Assembly (NCBI GenBank): GCA_028386065.3
Contig: JAKUCV010006844.1
Coordinates: 1-64,000, forward strand
Source: Turnera subulata
Lineage: Eukaryota > Streptophyta > Magnoliopsida > Malpighiales > Passifloraceae
Reading direction: 5' to 3'
DNA length: 64,000 bases
The notes below the pieces were generated by a model. The model was not told where the DNA came from. It ran no database searches and was given only the letters and a program-made list of their open reading frames with translations. Shown here piece after piece: positions 42,117 through 54,300 of this stretch. The position numbers and the translations under genes were made by a program. Position 1 is the first letter of the stretch, and the number at the start of each line of letters is the position of its first letter.

Positions 42117-42128
42117 TGGTAGCGGAGC
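42117..42128 (+). other. Primer binding site of element C
   Basis: TGGTAGCGGAGC three bases after the LTR end; the same variant as in A, D and E. Confidence 0.65.
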
Positions 42129-42228
42129 GGGCGATAGGTCCTTGGGTGTGTGTTATGCTTGTTTGTTGTGTACAGCTCGCTCCACATGATTATCATCATT
42201 GCATACATATTCATAAGGTTAGTGCATA

Positions 42229-43442
42229 ATGGATCCAGTCAAGGGACGTCAGCTTGCTGCAGAACATTCACATGTGAGTATACTTTCTCATAAATACAGT
42301 TGGACGACAAGTTACCCGTATTTCGGTATTTTACAATATTGTTGTTTTGTTGATCCGAAGTTTTGGAAAGATAAGTTTTAAAAGGATTAGTTTTGACAAA
42401 GTGGCATTTACAGCTTAGGCTGTGGGTTGAATATGTTTATATAGCGTAACCGCTGTTTTGGGAAGCTTTATTTAACTATTATGATTTGATGGTGAAAACG
42501 ATTTTAAAGATTTCATTATAACATGGTCGTTGCCCGGGAAGAACAGTGAGATAAGGGACCTTGAGAAGGCATAGAAATCTGCCTTGTTGTATCCGTACAT
42601 TGGAAGTATCGACAGAACAAGTAAGATTTAAATATGAGTTTTGGTTTTTATATCTTAAAGTGATGGTATGATATTATATGACCTTGAGGAACTGGGAAAT
42701 GATGATTTTTTAGTACTGATTTGATTATGACATGATAAATTGATGACTTTTGGGTACTGCTTTGTTTATGATGTGATAATTTAAGTTGAGGATTGGATTG
42801 ATATTCTTAGAAAATTCTATGATTTTGAAGGTGATTCAATTTCTTTTTAAGAAGTGGGTTGATGAATTGATATTTTGGATGCTAAAGTTGATGTGACAAG
42901 ATAACTTGATTTGAGAATTGGACTAATTTCCATGGAATTCTTTGATGTCAGAGGTGGTTTAATCTTTTAAAAAAAGAGGGTTCGATGATTTGATGATATT
43001 GGTGATTCAATCTTAAAAAAAGAGTTTGATGATTCGAGGTATTATTTAAAGAGCTACAATCGAAGTTATGTTCTTTGCTAGTTTCGGTGGATTTAGAAGA
43101 GAAATAATATTTGATGGATGATTATGATAGTAATAAATCTTGAGGTGATGATTTGACATAGTTCGGGTGATATAATTCCAAAAAATAAAAAATAAAAAAT
43201 AAAATTGTTTGACGGATAATTATGTAATAAATTTTGAGGTGATGATCGACATGGTTCGGGGGTTATCATTTGGAAAATTTATTTGGAGAATTTAATTATG
43301 ATTAATGGGAGATAATTTGGAATTTATAGATTTGATGAATTGTGGAGGGATTGATGACCGTGATAACTATGTATTGAGATTTCTGGGATTGGTGGATTAC
43401 GGTATGAATTTCGAGGACGAAATTCCTTTAAGGAGGGTAGAA
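42229..43442 (+). other. Element C interior: gag-start relic, AT-rich spacer, polypurine tract
   Basis: It starts with ATGGATCCAGTCAAGGGACG (gag start), whose frame fails after about 17 codons at a donor-like GTGAGTATAC. The rest is AT-rich with degenerate GATGATTTGA-type phrases (42660-43300) and ends with GAATTTCGAGGACGAAATTC and AAGGAGGGTAGAA (43430-43442). No antisense cassette is present, unlike A and E. Confidence 0.7.
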
Positions 43443-45499
43443 TGTAACGATCCGGGTAAACTTTTTAATAATTTTACTGTTTTATTTTAACTTTTACGGT
43501 GGTGAATAAAATTTTATCGCAGTTAATCGAGAATTCAACCTTTTGGAGTAAATTTCCATATCGTTTTCCTTACGAAAATTTTGGTTATTATTATTATTAT
43601 AAATATTGTTATTGTTGTTGTTGTTATTATTATTATTAGTATTATCAATATCATTATTACAACTAACGTTTTGCCAAAATATTTATTAATCGAAAACTAA
43701 AAGAAATGTATTTTTGATGCCTAAACGTGTTTTAGGAATTAATTTGAAAGTCGTAAAAGAATTTAATTGCTTTAACGAGATTTCTAAAATTGTGATTTGG
43801 TTTGAAACAAAGATTTAACACACGAAGTTGCGGGGAGCATCAATCGAGCCGTCGTCTAAAACGACTGCGTTTCGAGTGTCGGTAGGCACGATTATTGCCC
43901 TGACAACACACGCTTTCCCTTTCCTCTTTCCTGGTTATCTTTCTTTCTCTCTCCAGGTTTTTTCTTCCGCCGCCCTACCCCACCTCTTTTTCTTTTCTTT
44001 CTTTTCTCTTTCTTTTTCCGTCCTCCTCCCCGATTTTTCCACGAGCCGGCCCCACTCTCCTATCATCCCATCCTATCTGCTTTGTCTTCTCCTCCACTAC
44101 CGGCCACCCACCCACCATTTCTCCACCTTTCTTTTTTTTATTTTATATTATCTCTTTTTTTTTCTCACCAACATCTTCTTTTTTCTCTTTTTCTTCTTTA
44201 TCTCATCTTCTCCTCCACCGATTCCTCACCATTACCATCGCCCTCTCTCTCTCTCTCCCTCTCCTCCTTGCTCCTTCTCCATCCTCCTCTGTTCACTCTA
44301 GCCGCCGCACCCTCCCCACTGCCACTGCAACCATGAGCGTCGCCGTGCTCGCCTTGGATCGCGCCGCCGCCGAGTATAGAGGAGACGACCTCGCCGCCTC
44401 GAACGCCTTCCTCCTCCTGCACAGCGTTGCTGCTCGCCGTTGTAGGACGAAACGCCGCCACCGAGAGGCACGATCGCTGCCCGCTCCACCTTTTCTTCCT
44501 CTCTTCCTCGTGCGACTCCGACACCACCACCCTTGTCCACTATGGCCGCAACCTCCACCGCCGATCTCTTCTCCTTCACCTCTGGTCGCGCCTTGATTCC
44601 CCGCGCGCCGCCGCTGCCACACCAGGAACGGGGATAGACGAAGTCGCCGTCGAAACTCCTCTCTCTTTTTCCTCACCGCCGCTGACGAGGAGCAGAGCAC
44701 GAACCTTGATCGTTCACAGAAGATCCGACCTCTCCTCCCTCTGCAACGCGTCATCGCCTTGACTGTCGCTCTGGTCTCCACTCCGATCCGCCACTCGCCG
44801 TCACCACCGCGTGTAGTGTGAGTAAGGTCTGACGACAACCATGGTCTGCCTTTCCTTTATAATTTCTTCCTTCCCTCTAACTTGATCTTGGAGGATTTGG
44901 GTCTGATTGGTTTTGATTGTTGTGTTTGTTGTTGTACCGCCATTATGACGACGATGGGATGCTTACGGATGACCGGGTCGTTGTCCTGGTGGTGTGGCTT
45001 TGGTGTTTTTGTTGGGCGACGAGTAGTGAACAGTGGGCGTATTGGGGATGTTCTGCTGCTGTGAACAGTACTGGCCGAAATCCGGCGAGTTTTCGGCAGT
45101 CTCGGGTATTTTTGGGCGAAGGCTCGGGACTTTCCAACAGGCGAAACGAGATATCTGGACGTGGTAATTCCTCGGACTTGTTTACACCATGGGCTCGGGT
45201 TTGGGCTCGATTTGCACATCGGACTCGGAAACGGGCCGAACGTGCGGAGGCCCATGTTCCCGTGACATATACGCGTTTGACAGACCTAATAACGAAACCG
45301 ATAGATGAGTAATATATATACATATGGACGAATTATACAATTAAGTGGCAAATGATTTAATTTACGGATTAAAAATGATATCATCTATTTGGATTTAATT
45401 ATGTATTTATAAGTTTGATGAGTATATATCTGAACGGAATTTACTTTATGGCCATAAAATGTTTTATTATTATACTTTTAGAATATTAATATGAACCGA
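43443..45499 (+). repeat. Element C right LTR, part 1
   Basis: It begins TGTAACGATCCGGGTAAA and parallels 38031-40067 of the left LTR. A GTTGTT expansion near 43612 is among the few differences. It stops at ATGAACCGA, where element D is inserted. Confidence 0.85.
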
Positions 45500-45767
45500 T
45501 ACTACTACAGTAACCACAGCGGTAAATATCACAACCAACAGAATTAATACAATAAAAGTACATAATACATCAACCGTACTTGTCCCGGCTCGGGAACATT
45601 ATTACAACAAACAACGGAATCAAGAAATTAAATGCAAGCAGCGGAAGTCTTAATACAACACAACAATAGACAACAGTATAAACATGATGCAACGCAGGAT
45701 GGATCCGGGCCTGGCAGTGGGCACGCCACAGCTTGCCTCGAACATACCTGAGCTACGCACAATCAAA

Positions 45768-45815
45768 CTATGCGACCAGGTCACGCAGGCGAGGGGTGAG
45801 TCCGAAGTGCTCACC
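45768..45815 (-). other. Conserved LTR hairpin pair, element D left LTR
   Basis: HP1 45795-45815 (GGTGAG/CTCACC with TTCG) and HP2 45768-45788. In D, HP2 pairs CTGCGTGAC with GTCGCGTAG (right copy, 56357-56377) using G-T wobble positions where A's copy has Watson-Crick pairs. Confidence 0.65.
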
Positions 45816-46044
45816 GGGTAAAATCCATAAGCAACTATACATATACTAGCAACCGTAAATAATCCAAGTCACATCAACAGCAAATAGCTAAGGTTCACAT
45901 GAACCCTAAATAACACACCCTGTGATTCTAGACACGCTATTCCAATTTTTATTATCAGGGCCCCTATCACTAGTTAAATGATGGCCGTCGCCTGGTAGTC
46001 AAGCTAGCTAGCCTGTGGACCCCGCCCTGCTACCTCCACGTAAA

Positions 46045-46205
46045 ACTGGCATAGACATGGAGCAGACCCCCAAGCACACTCTCCCCCAGCGCCTAAAATA
46101 AAAACTGGTACAGACAGGGAGCAGACCCCAAGCACACTCTCCCCCAGCGCCTAAAATAAAAACTGGTACAGATAGGGAGCAGACCCCAAGCACACTCTCC
46201 CCCAG
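46045..46205 (-). repeat. Three tandem copies of the ~60-bp LTR unit, element D left LTR
   Basis: The units read AACTGGTACAGACAGGGAGC-AGACCCCAAGCACACTCTCC-CCCAGCGCCTAAAATAAA on the plus strand. The right LTR has two. The open frame on the minus strand through this array is an artefact of the repeat. Confidence 0.75.
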
Positions 46206-48093
46206 CATCATAAAAATAAGACTATCATCTGGCTATTCCAACATTTAACTGTGACTTACTAGATGTCTAAGTGTGACCAGTTTTATTATTCCTAGTTACT
46301 TAATTCCTATTATCCTCCATTATCTCATTATCCCGAGCAGGCTCACAGCCTCTCCGCTCGTCTGGACAATACAAGCTTATTCAACTAGTACCCTCGGTAC
46401 TCTACTCTCACAATTTTCACAGTCAACAACCACAGTAATAACCTATTAATACCAACATTCCTACTATTACCAATAATATCAACAGTAGCATCAATTCAAC
46501 AACATCAACAGCAATAAATTCCAATTAAATTCATCTCACAACAACTATTCACAGCCACAAAGAATTATTCAAGCATATAACACAACAATAAACAGACAGC
46601 AACTTGGTACTACGGACAGTATATAAATATTTACTTATCCTCACCTTAGCCGATTTCCTATTCCTGATAGTCCTCGAAGTGTTCCGGCTCAGGCTCCTCA
46701 GGATACTGCTCGTTATCAATTCCTATATCAAACAACAGTTTATGCACATATAAGATGATATGCAAATGCTCAACTATTACTGTAAGCCGTAAAAATAATT
46801 ACTGGTCCTACTCGGTACTTCCCCGGGTTATTCCCATTATCGTCATAATTCACCATTTATTTTCATGTGTCAAAATAATACCATACTTGTAACAGCCCGA
46901 GTAAAAATTTTGATTTTTACCGGGACTGTAAAAGTCTTTTTACCGTGATTTACTGTTGAATTAATCTTGGGTAATTAATTCAAGGTGAATCGGGAGTCGT
47001 TTTTCAAAACCGAGAGTTTTCCCGCGCTCGTGATTTTTCCGTGGATTTTTCGGGCCTAAGTTGGTATTTTTCGGGTCCCGGAATTCTCAGAAAAATCACA
47101 CCGGAAAATAACTAAGGGGGTATCAGTTATTTTCTGGTCCGATTTGGACACGGCCCTGTATAATGGAGCCGCCTCTTACCTGTGCTGCCCGTGACGCCCT
47201 GTGTAGTCTGTGATTTTCCTTCCTTTTTCCCGTGACTCTGCATTTTCTCTGCAAGCATTTTCCCTGCAACTTCCTCTTCTTCTCCTGCATGACTCCATTC
47301 TTTTCTTCTTCATTCTTTCCTTCTTCTGCCTAGCTTCTACCTTCCTAAAACCAGGAAAAAAAACGAAAAAAAAAAGAGAGAAACAACACATAACCCACAC
47401 ACCACCATCCACCGAACCAACAAACACACACAAACACCACCCTTCACCGTCAACCACCACCAGCTCCTCCCCTTTCCTCTCATCTCTTCTTTTCTCCACA
47501 GACGTGCTGCCGCGCGCCCTGCTTGCCTTCCTGCCCGCTTGCTGCTGCCGCTGAGGACGCTTCGTCGCCACCCGTAGTTGCAGCATCGACAGCCGAGTGT
47601 CGTCGCCGTGTCCACCGTGACCAGCACCCACCTGTGCACGACGCCTCCTCTTCGCGTCCTCCACCATCGCGACGCCGCTGCAGACACCGCCAACACCGAA
47701 TGAAGTCGCCGCGACGAACCCGCCCTCGCTCCTCCTCCTTCGAGATCGCCGCGCCTTCCTTACCTCACGCCGCCGTCCCTGCAGTCGCCTCCGTTCCCGC
47801 CGCTCGCGCTTGCTAGCCCGACGCCGCGCCGTCATATCTGCACCAAGGTGAGCCGTCGGTGTTGACGACCCGGAAGTGTAGTACGGGTCGCGGGTTGACC
47901 TAGTTAGATAGGTTTATATTTCGGGCTTGGGCTATGTTGTTATGGGCTGTGAAGTTTTTTTTTTTTGGGCTGATGGGTTGACTTTGGGCTTGGGTTTTTG
48001 GGTCGAGCTGTTGACTTGGCCTTGCATCTGGGCTGTGTTGGTTGGGCTGGTCTAATTCTTTGGGCTGGCCCTACCAGAAATTAAAAAAAAGGA

Positions 48094-48203
<110 letters not shown>

Positions 48204-48956
48204 TACATATATATTCTGGGTATATATTTATGTTATAGAAAAATATATATTTTGGGAAATTATGGCAATTCACTATTTTTGGAAATATGTATTTATGGTA
48301 TACAAAAGTAATAGTTTGAGAATATATATAATTATTACCTTTGGAAAATATATGTATATACGTAAATTCGTATTTATATCCAGGAAAATAAATTAATTAT
48401 GTTTACTGGAAATATGGTCTTATAATATAATAATATTTGGATAATTATTATCGGCAAGTAATATATTTTATGAAAAATGTTTTGGAAAAATATATATACA
48501 TATGCTATATTTTCCAGAAAATTATGGTAATTATTATTTTGGGAAAAGTATATTATTTTATGAAAATATTTTGGAGAGAGTTTTAATTAAAGTATGGTAC
48601 CGAAATTATATTCGGATATACGTACGATATATTATTTTCGGAAAAAAGGGTTAATTATGGTAAAAGATGATAATAAAAGATATGTAACCGAGATGGGTTT
48701 ATTTCGCAGTATTGGCATCATGGCATACTCTTATGTGCATCTTATGTGAACATATACTGTTTTGTTGTATAGATTTGGATATCGGGCAGTTCCCCGAGGA
48801 GCCGGCGTCGGACCGATCATTATCTTCAGAGTTGAGTAATCGGCTAAGGTGAGGATGGATTTCCTTCAATATGTGCCTGCATTACTCGGTTATTGTGTTT
48901 GATGATTATTGCTTTGTTGGATGTTGCATTTGCTGTGGTTTGTTATGGTTTGGTTC

Positions 48957-49324
48957 GGGATGTTTATCCCATGGTCTTGACTGTTGTCGGGATGTTTATC
49001 CCATGTTGGTTTTGGATGTTTATCCTTACGTCTTTTTGGTTTAAGTATAATGGAACTAATAATAAATTGTGGTAAGGATGTCGATCCTTGATTTTGGATG
49101 GGATGTCTATCCCGGTATTTTGGTTAGGGATGTTGATCCCTGTGATTTGATTTTAATGACGATAATATAATTGTCACGTGATAAGTAGTGGTACGACTCG
49201 ATGGTTTAAGACTATTTTGTGGTGGCCATGACTTGTGATAAGCATGTCTATGCTTGGGATGTCTATCCCGTGATTATTTTTGGGATGTCTATCCCTGGGT
49301 TCGTATTTTTGGGATGTCGATCCC
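48957..49324 (+). repeat. Ten-unit palindrome array in solo LTR F
   Basis: Units at 48957, 48989, 49014, 49074, 49100, 49126, 49240, 49256, 49282, 49311. Arms: GGGAT/ATCCC (most), GGAT/ATCC, AAGGAT/ATCCTT (49074), AGGGAT/ATCCCT (49126), AAGCAT/ATGCTT (49240). The four loop bases are always GTYK (GTTT, GTCT, GTCG, GTTG). Spacing is irregular (16-114 bp). Confidence 0.85.
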
Positions 49325-49525
49325 TGGGTTCTCTGGATTTGGTCTGGCACCCGGAATGTGTTGATAACCAGGTCTGACCCCTAGCTTATCCGTGACGGGG
49401 CCCGGAAAAGATAAAATTGGAAATTGGATTTTATTTGAGTCTTTTGGTTTGTTTTATCTTGGCGGTTTTTCCTTGTTTTCGACTTGAGTAATTTTAGTGT
49501 GCATATTGATTGTCTTTCCATCGCC

Positions 49526-49573
49526 GGTGAGCACTTCGGACTCACCCCTCACCTACCGGCTTACATCTCGTAG
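49526..49573 (+). other. Conserved LTR hairpin pair, solo LTR F
   Basis: HP1 49526-49546 has a perfect stem and C-TTCG-G loop. HP2 49553-49573 (CTACCGG/CTCGTAG) has one mismatch. Confidence 0.65.
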
Positions 49574-51283
49574 GATGAGTTATTTGTGGTACAGGTTTGG
49601 AGCATTCCAGACAAGCTGCAGCGTTATCCCTTGGACAGGACTTGGATCCATAGTTTGCATCAGTGTCGCATACAGTGTTTTGTGAGTTATTAAGTCTTCC
49701 GCTGTGCATTATTTCTGCTATTATTGGGCCATTGAGCCAGTTGAGTTATCATTGTTGTTTTTACTTTGGGCTGTTGAGCCCGGATATCTGTTGTATACAC
49801 TGTATGTTGGGCTTTGTTGGGTCGGGTTGTTACAGTTCCGGCACGTGTTTACTGTGTACGGTAAATACGGGTCGGGGCGTTTCAATACTTATACCCGGAT
49901 ATTATCCCGGTATAATGCTTACTTTGATAATACCCTTTCCATATTTATTTTCCTTAAGTATGTACTTTCCAAAATATTTCTTTTACTTATATTTTTCCCA
50001 AAATAATTATTTCCATGTAGTGTACCATATATTTCCAAAATATAATTACCATTAAAATTCCATTTTTTTCAGAATTATTATTATTATTCTCTCCTTTTTT
50101 TTCAGAATTTATTCTTATTCTTTTCTTTTTTTTAATACGGACTGGGCCCAAGGGTTAGGCCTGGCCCAGACGCAGAGCCCAGACCCAAGCATGAAGCCCA
50201 TGCCAAGCCCAGACCCGCGCCAGCCCAAGCTCCAGCTGCACCCCAGCCCAAGGCGCGACCCTAACACAACCGGGTCAACCCACGACCCGTGACCCACATC
50301 CGGGTCGTCTTCATCACCCCGGGTCTGTAGCTCACCTTGTGTGGTTGCAGACGGCGGTGACGCGAGCGGCACGGCGGACGGGCGACGTGCGGTGGATACG
50401 ACGGCACGAGGAGACGCGGCAGGAGACGGCGTGGCTGCAGATCGCGGTGCAGGAGGAGGCGGCGGCAGCTGCTGGCCGTTGGAGTTGCGACTCGATGGTG
50501 TTGCAGATCGAGACGGCTAGGCTGCTATCGGTGGTGGTCCTGCCTTGGTCTTCAACTGCCGCGCTGTGGAGGGGAAGCGTCGGGTCGTCGGGTTGGTGGC
50601 GCACGACGGCGGTCTTCCTGGAGGAGATGCGTGTCGGGTGGTGCTGGTCACGGTGGAGGTGTCGGCGGTGGCGGCAGGGGAAGAAAAGAAGAAGGTGGGG
50701 TGGGGTGCCCAAAACGACGTAGTCTAGGGCTGTTGTGTGTGTGTGTGTTTTTTTTTCTTCTTTTCTGGTATTGGTTTTGAGGTTGTATGGGTTTTCTGGC
50801 AGTGATATTTTGCAGAGTTGCAGAGGAAGGTGACACTGGGTGATGGCTTTGCAGGCAGAAGAAAATGATAGTGGCGTGCTTAGAAAAGCAGAAGAAAAGC
50901 ATGCAAAGCACTGGTAGGTCACAGGTATCACATGAGGGATCAGATTTTCACGTGCATACAGGAGGAGGTGGCTGCATAATTCAATTATGCAGTCGTGTCC
51001 CGTCCGGACCAAAAAATATCTATAATACCCCCTTGACTTTATTTTTGGTCCGATAATTCGAGGATAAACCTGACTTTTCTGAAGATTCCTGGACCCGAAA
51101 AATTCCAACTTTGGTCCGTAAAATCCGCAGAAAAATCCCTAGCGTGGGGTAAGGGTCGGTTTTAGGATCCGATGTATAATTTACCCTGAAATAATTATCC
51201 AAGATTATTTTTACATGGTAAATTACTGTACAAAGCATTTTACAGTCCCGGTAAAAATATAAATTTTTACCCGGGCTGTTACA

Positions 51284-51296
51284 GTCTACCCTCCTT
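51284..51296 (-). other. Polypurine tract of element D
   Basis: AAGGAGGGTAGAC on the minus strand directly before the 3' LTR (TGTAACAGCCCGGGTAAA). Confidence 0.75.
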
Positions 51297-51318
51297 AAAA
51301 GAATTTTGTCCCCGAAAT

Positions 51319-54300
51319 TCACTCTGAACCGGTGAAGAGTTGCGGATACTGGGACCGCATATGCTCCTCGACTTCCCATGTTGACTCGTTAGCAGAATGC
51401 TTACTCCACTTGACCTTAACCATAGGAATGGTACGGTTCCGCAACTGCCGGACTTCTCGAGCAAGAATCTGTTCCGGCACTTTTGTGTAGGTGAGATCTT
51501 CTGCCACTTCAACATCCACCGGGGCCACAATATGACTAGGGTCTGATCAGTATCTCCTCAGTATAGAGACATGAAACACATCATGTATGCGTGAAAGCTC
51601 TCCAAGTATGGACAACCTGTAAGCCAAAGGTCCGATCCTCTCAACGATCTCATATGGCCCGATATACCTTGGACTCAACTTTCGTCTCTTGCCGAACCTG
51701 ATCACTCCTTTCCTGGGTGCAACTCTGAGAAAAACCTTCTCACCAACGTTATACTACATCTTACGTCGGTGTTTGTCGACATAGCTCTTTTGCCGATCCT
51801 GAGCAGCTCTCATGCACTGTCTCACTGTCTGGATCTTCTCCACTGTCTGTTGGACTAACTCCGGTCCAACGATCAATCTCATACCTTCTTCGTCCCAACA
51901 TACCAGACTTCTACACTTCCTTCCATAGAGAGCCTCAAAAGGTGGCATACCAATGCTGGAATGGTAGCCGTTGTTATATGCAAACTCTGCCAAGGGTAGA
52001 TACTTATCCCAACTCCCACTGAAGTTAAGTGCACAAGCTCTTAGCATGTCCTCCAGTGTCTGTATGGTCCTCTCAGACTGTCCATCTGTCTGAGGATGAA
52101 AAGCAGTGCTGAAGCTCAACTTGGTTCCCAAAGCAGCTTGTAAACTCTTCCAGAATCGTGTGGTGAATCTGGGATCTCTGTCTGAGACTATAGACTTTGG
52201 AATCCCGTGTAGTCTCACAATCTCAACAACATACTTACCCGCCAATGTGTCCATGGTATCAGTCTGGCGGATAGGAAGAAAATGAGCTGATTTTGTTAAT
52301 CGGTCAACGATGACCCAAATAGCATCATGCTGCCTCCGAGTCATCGGCAAACCAATCACAAAATCCATAGTGATCATCTCCCACTTTCACTCCGGCATTT
52401 TCAACGATCTCATCTTGCCTGCTGGAGCCTGATGTTTGGCTTTCACCTGCTGGCAAGTAATGCATCTTGCGACATACTCTGCCACATCCTTCTTCATACG
52501 AGGCCACCAAAAATGGCTCTTCAGGTTCTGATACATCTTGGTGCTTCCAGGATGCATCGCATACGGCGTCATATGACCTTCATCCAGGATCTAACTACGT
52601 AGATTACTGACATTGGGTACACATACCCGTTTCCCAAACATCAATGCTCCATCATCTGCTATACGAAACTTGTCTTCTTTTCCACTCCTTACTCCTTCCT
52701 TAAGCTTGACCAGGTCGGGATCTCCATCTTGTAACTCCACTATCCATCCTCTTAGGTTAGACTTGACACTCATGTGTGCTAGTAAAGCTCCTGTTTCATC
52801 CACTGTCAAGTCAACTCCCAACTTCCTTAACTGGATAAGTGAAAACATCGAGTAACTATTGGAGGCGTCATCTTATTGTCTCCGGCTCAAAGCATCAGCT
52901 ACCACATTAGCCTTCCCTGGGTGATACTCGATAGTACAGTCATAATCATTAAGCAACTCAACCCAACGTCTTTGTCGCAGGTTAAGCTCCTTCTGAGTCA
53001 TGATGTACTTAAGGCTTTTGTGGTCGGTGAAGATTCGACACTTCTCTCCAAACAAGTAGTGTCTCCAAATCTTCAGAGCCAAGATCACAGCTACCATCTC
53101 AAGATCATGAGTCGGGTAGTTCTTCTCACGAGTCCTTAGTTGTCTAGAGGCATAAGCAATCACTCTTCCTTCTTGCATCAGCACAGCTCCTAAACCAAGT
53201 CCTGATGCATCACAGAACAACACATACTCCACTCCTGGCTTCGGTATTGTTAGCACTGGTGCCGCGGTTAGCTTCTTCTTAAGCTCCTCAAAACTCTGTT
53301 GGCACTCTAGGCTCCAAACGAAAGCTTGTTCTTTCCTCAATAACTTAGTCATGGGACTGGCTAATAAGGAAAAACCTTCTATGAACCTCCGATATTATCC
53401 TGTAAGGCCAAGAAAACTCCTAACTTCGGACACATTCTTAGGAGGCTCCCACTCCAACACAGCCTTAACTTTGGCAGGATCAACCTTTATTCCATCCCCG
53501 CCTACTACATGTCCGAGGAAGGAAACTTCTCCAAGCCAAAATTCACACTTGCTGAATTTGGCATACAGCTGCTTCTCCCGTAACCTTTGAAGTACAATCC
53601 TCAAATGCTCTACGTGCTCTTCCTTGCTCTTAGAGTAGATGAGGATATCGTCGATGAAGACCGCAACGAACTTATCCAAAAACTCGTTCAAGACCAAGTG
53701 CATCAAGCACATGAATACTGTCGGTGCATTGGTCAAACCGAAAGGTACCACAGTGAATTCGTAGTGGCCATACCGTGTGCGAAAAGCTATCTTCGGTATG
53801 TCCTTCTCTGAAATCTTATTCTGGTGATAGCCCGATCGGAGATCAATCTTTGAAAACACCGTTGCTCCTTGAAGCTGATCAAAAAGATCATCAATCCTCG
53901 GTAACGGGTACTTGTTCTTGATTGTCACCTTGTTGATCTAGCGATAGTCTACACACATATGCAGACTACCATCCTTCTTTTTCACGAACAAAACTGGTGC
54001 ACCCTATGGTGAGGTACTAGGTCTGATGAAACCTTTCTCCAATAGTTCGTCTAGCTGCTTCTTCAGCTCCTGAAGTTCTGTTGGTGCCATCCTGTATGGT
54101 GCCATCGAGATAGGTGTAACTCCAGGTACAAGCTCAATGGTGTACTCAACCTCTCTGTCGGGTGGCAAACCTGGTAGATCATCTGAAAAAACATCAACAA
54201 ACTCCCTCACAACTAATTCATCCTCTAGGGTAGGGTCTTGTGTCTCTCCGCCTGGAATATAGGTCAGCAAAGCATCCAGTCCACATTGCTTCATTCCGTA

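Noticed and set aside
46008..46211. Repetitive 67-aa open frame on the minus strand
   Set aside because: Translation of the three-copy 60-bp LTR tandem repeat; the paired LTR has two copies and no matching frame.
48957..49324. CRISPR-like look of the short palindromes
   Set aside because: Plant nuclear DNA, irregular spacing of 16-114 bp, varying repeat arms, inside LTRs, no cas genes.
50332..51108. 258-aa frame on the minus strand in D's left LTR, with the 186-aa version at 57868-58428
   Set aside because: Spans the LTR leader and U3. The two LTR copies differ in length and frame, and composition is low-complexity.
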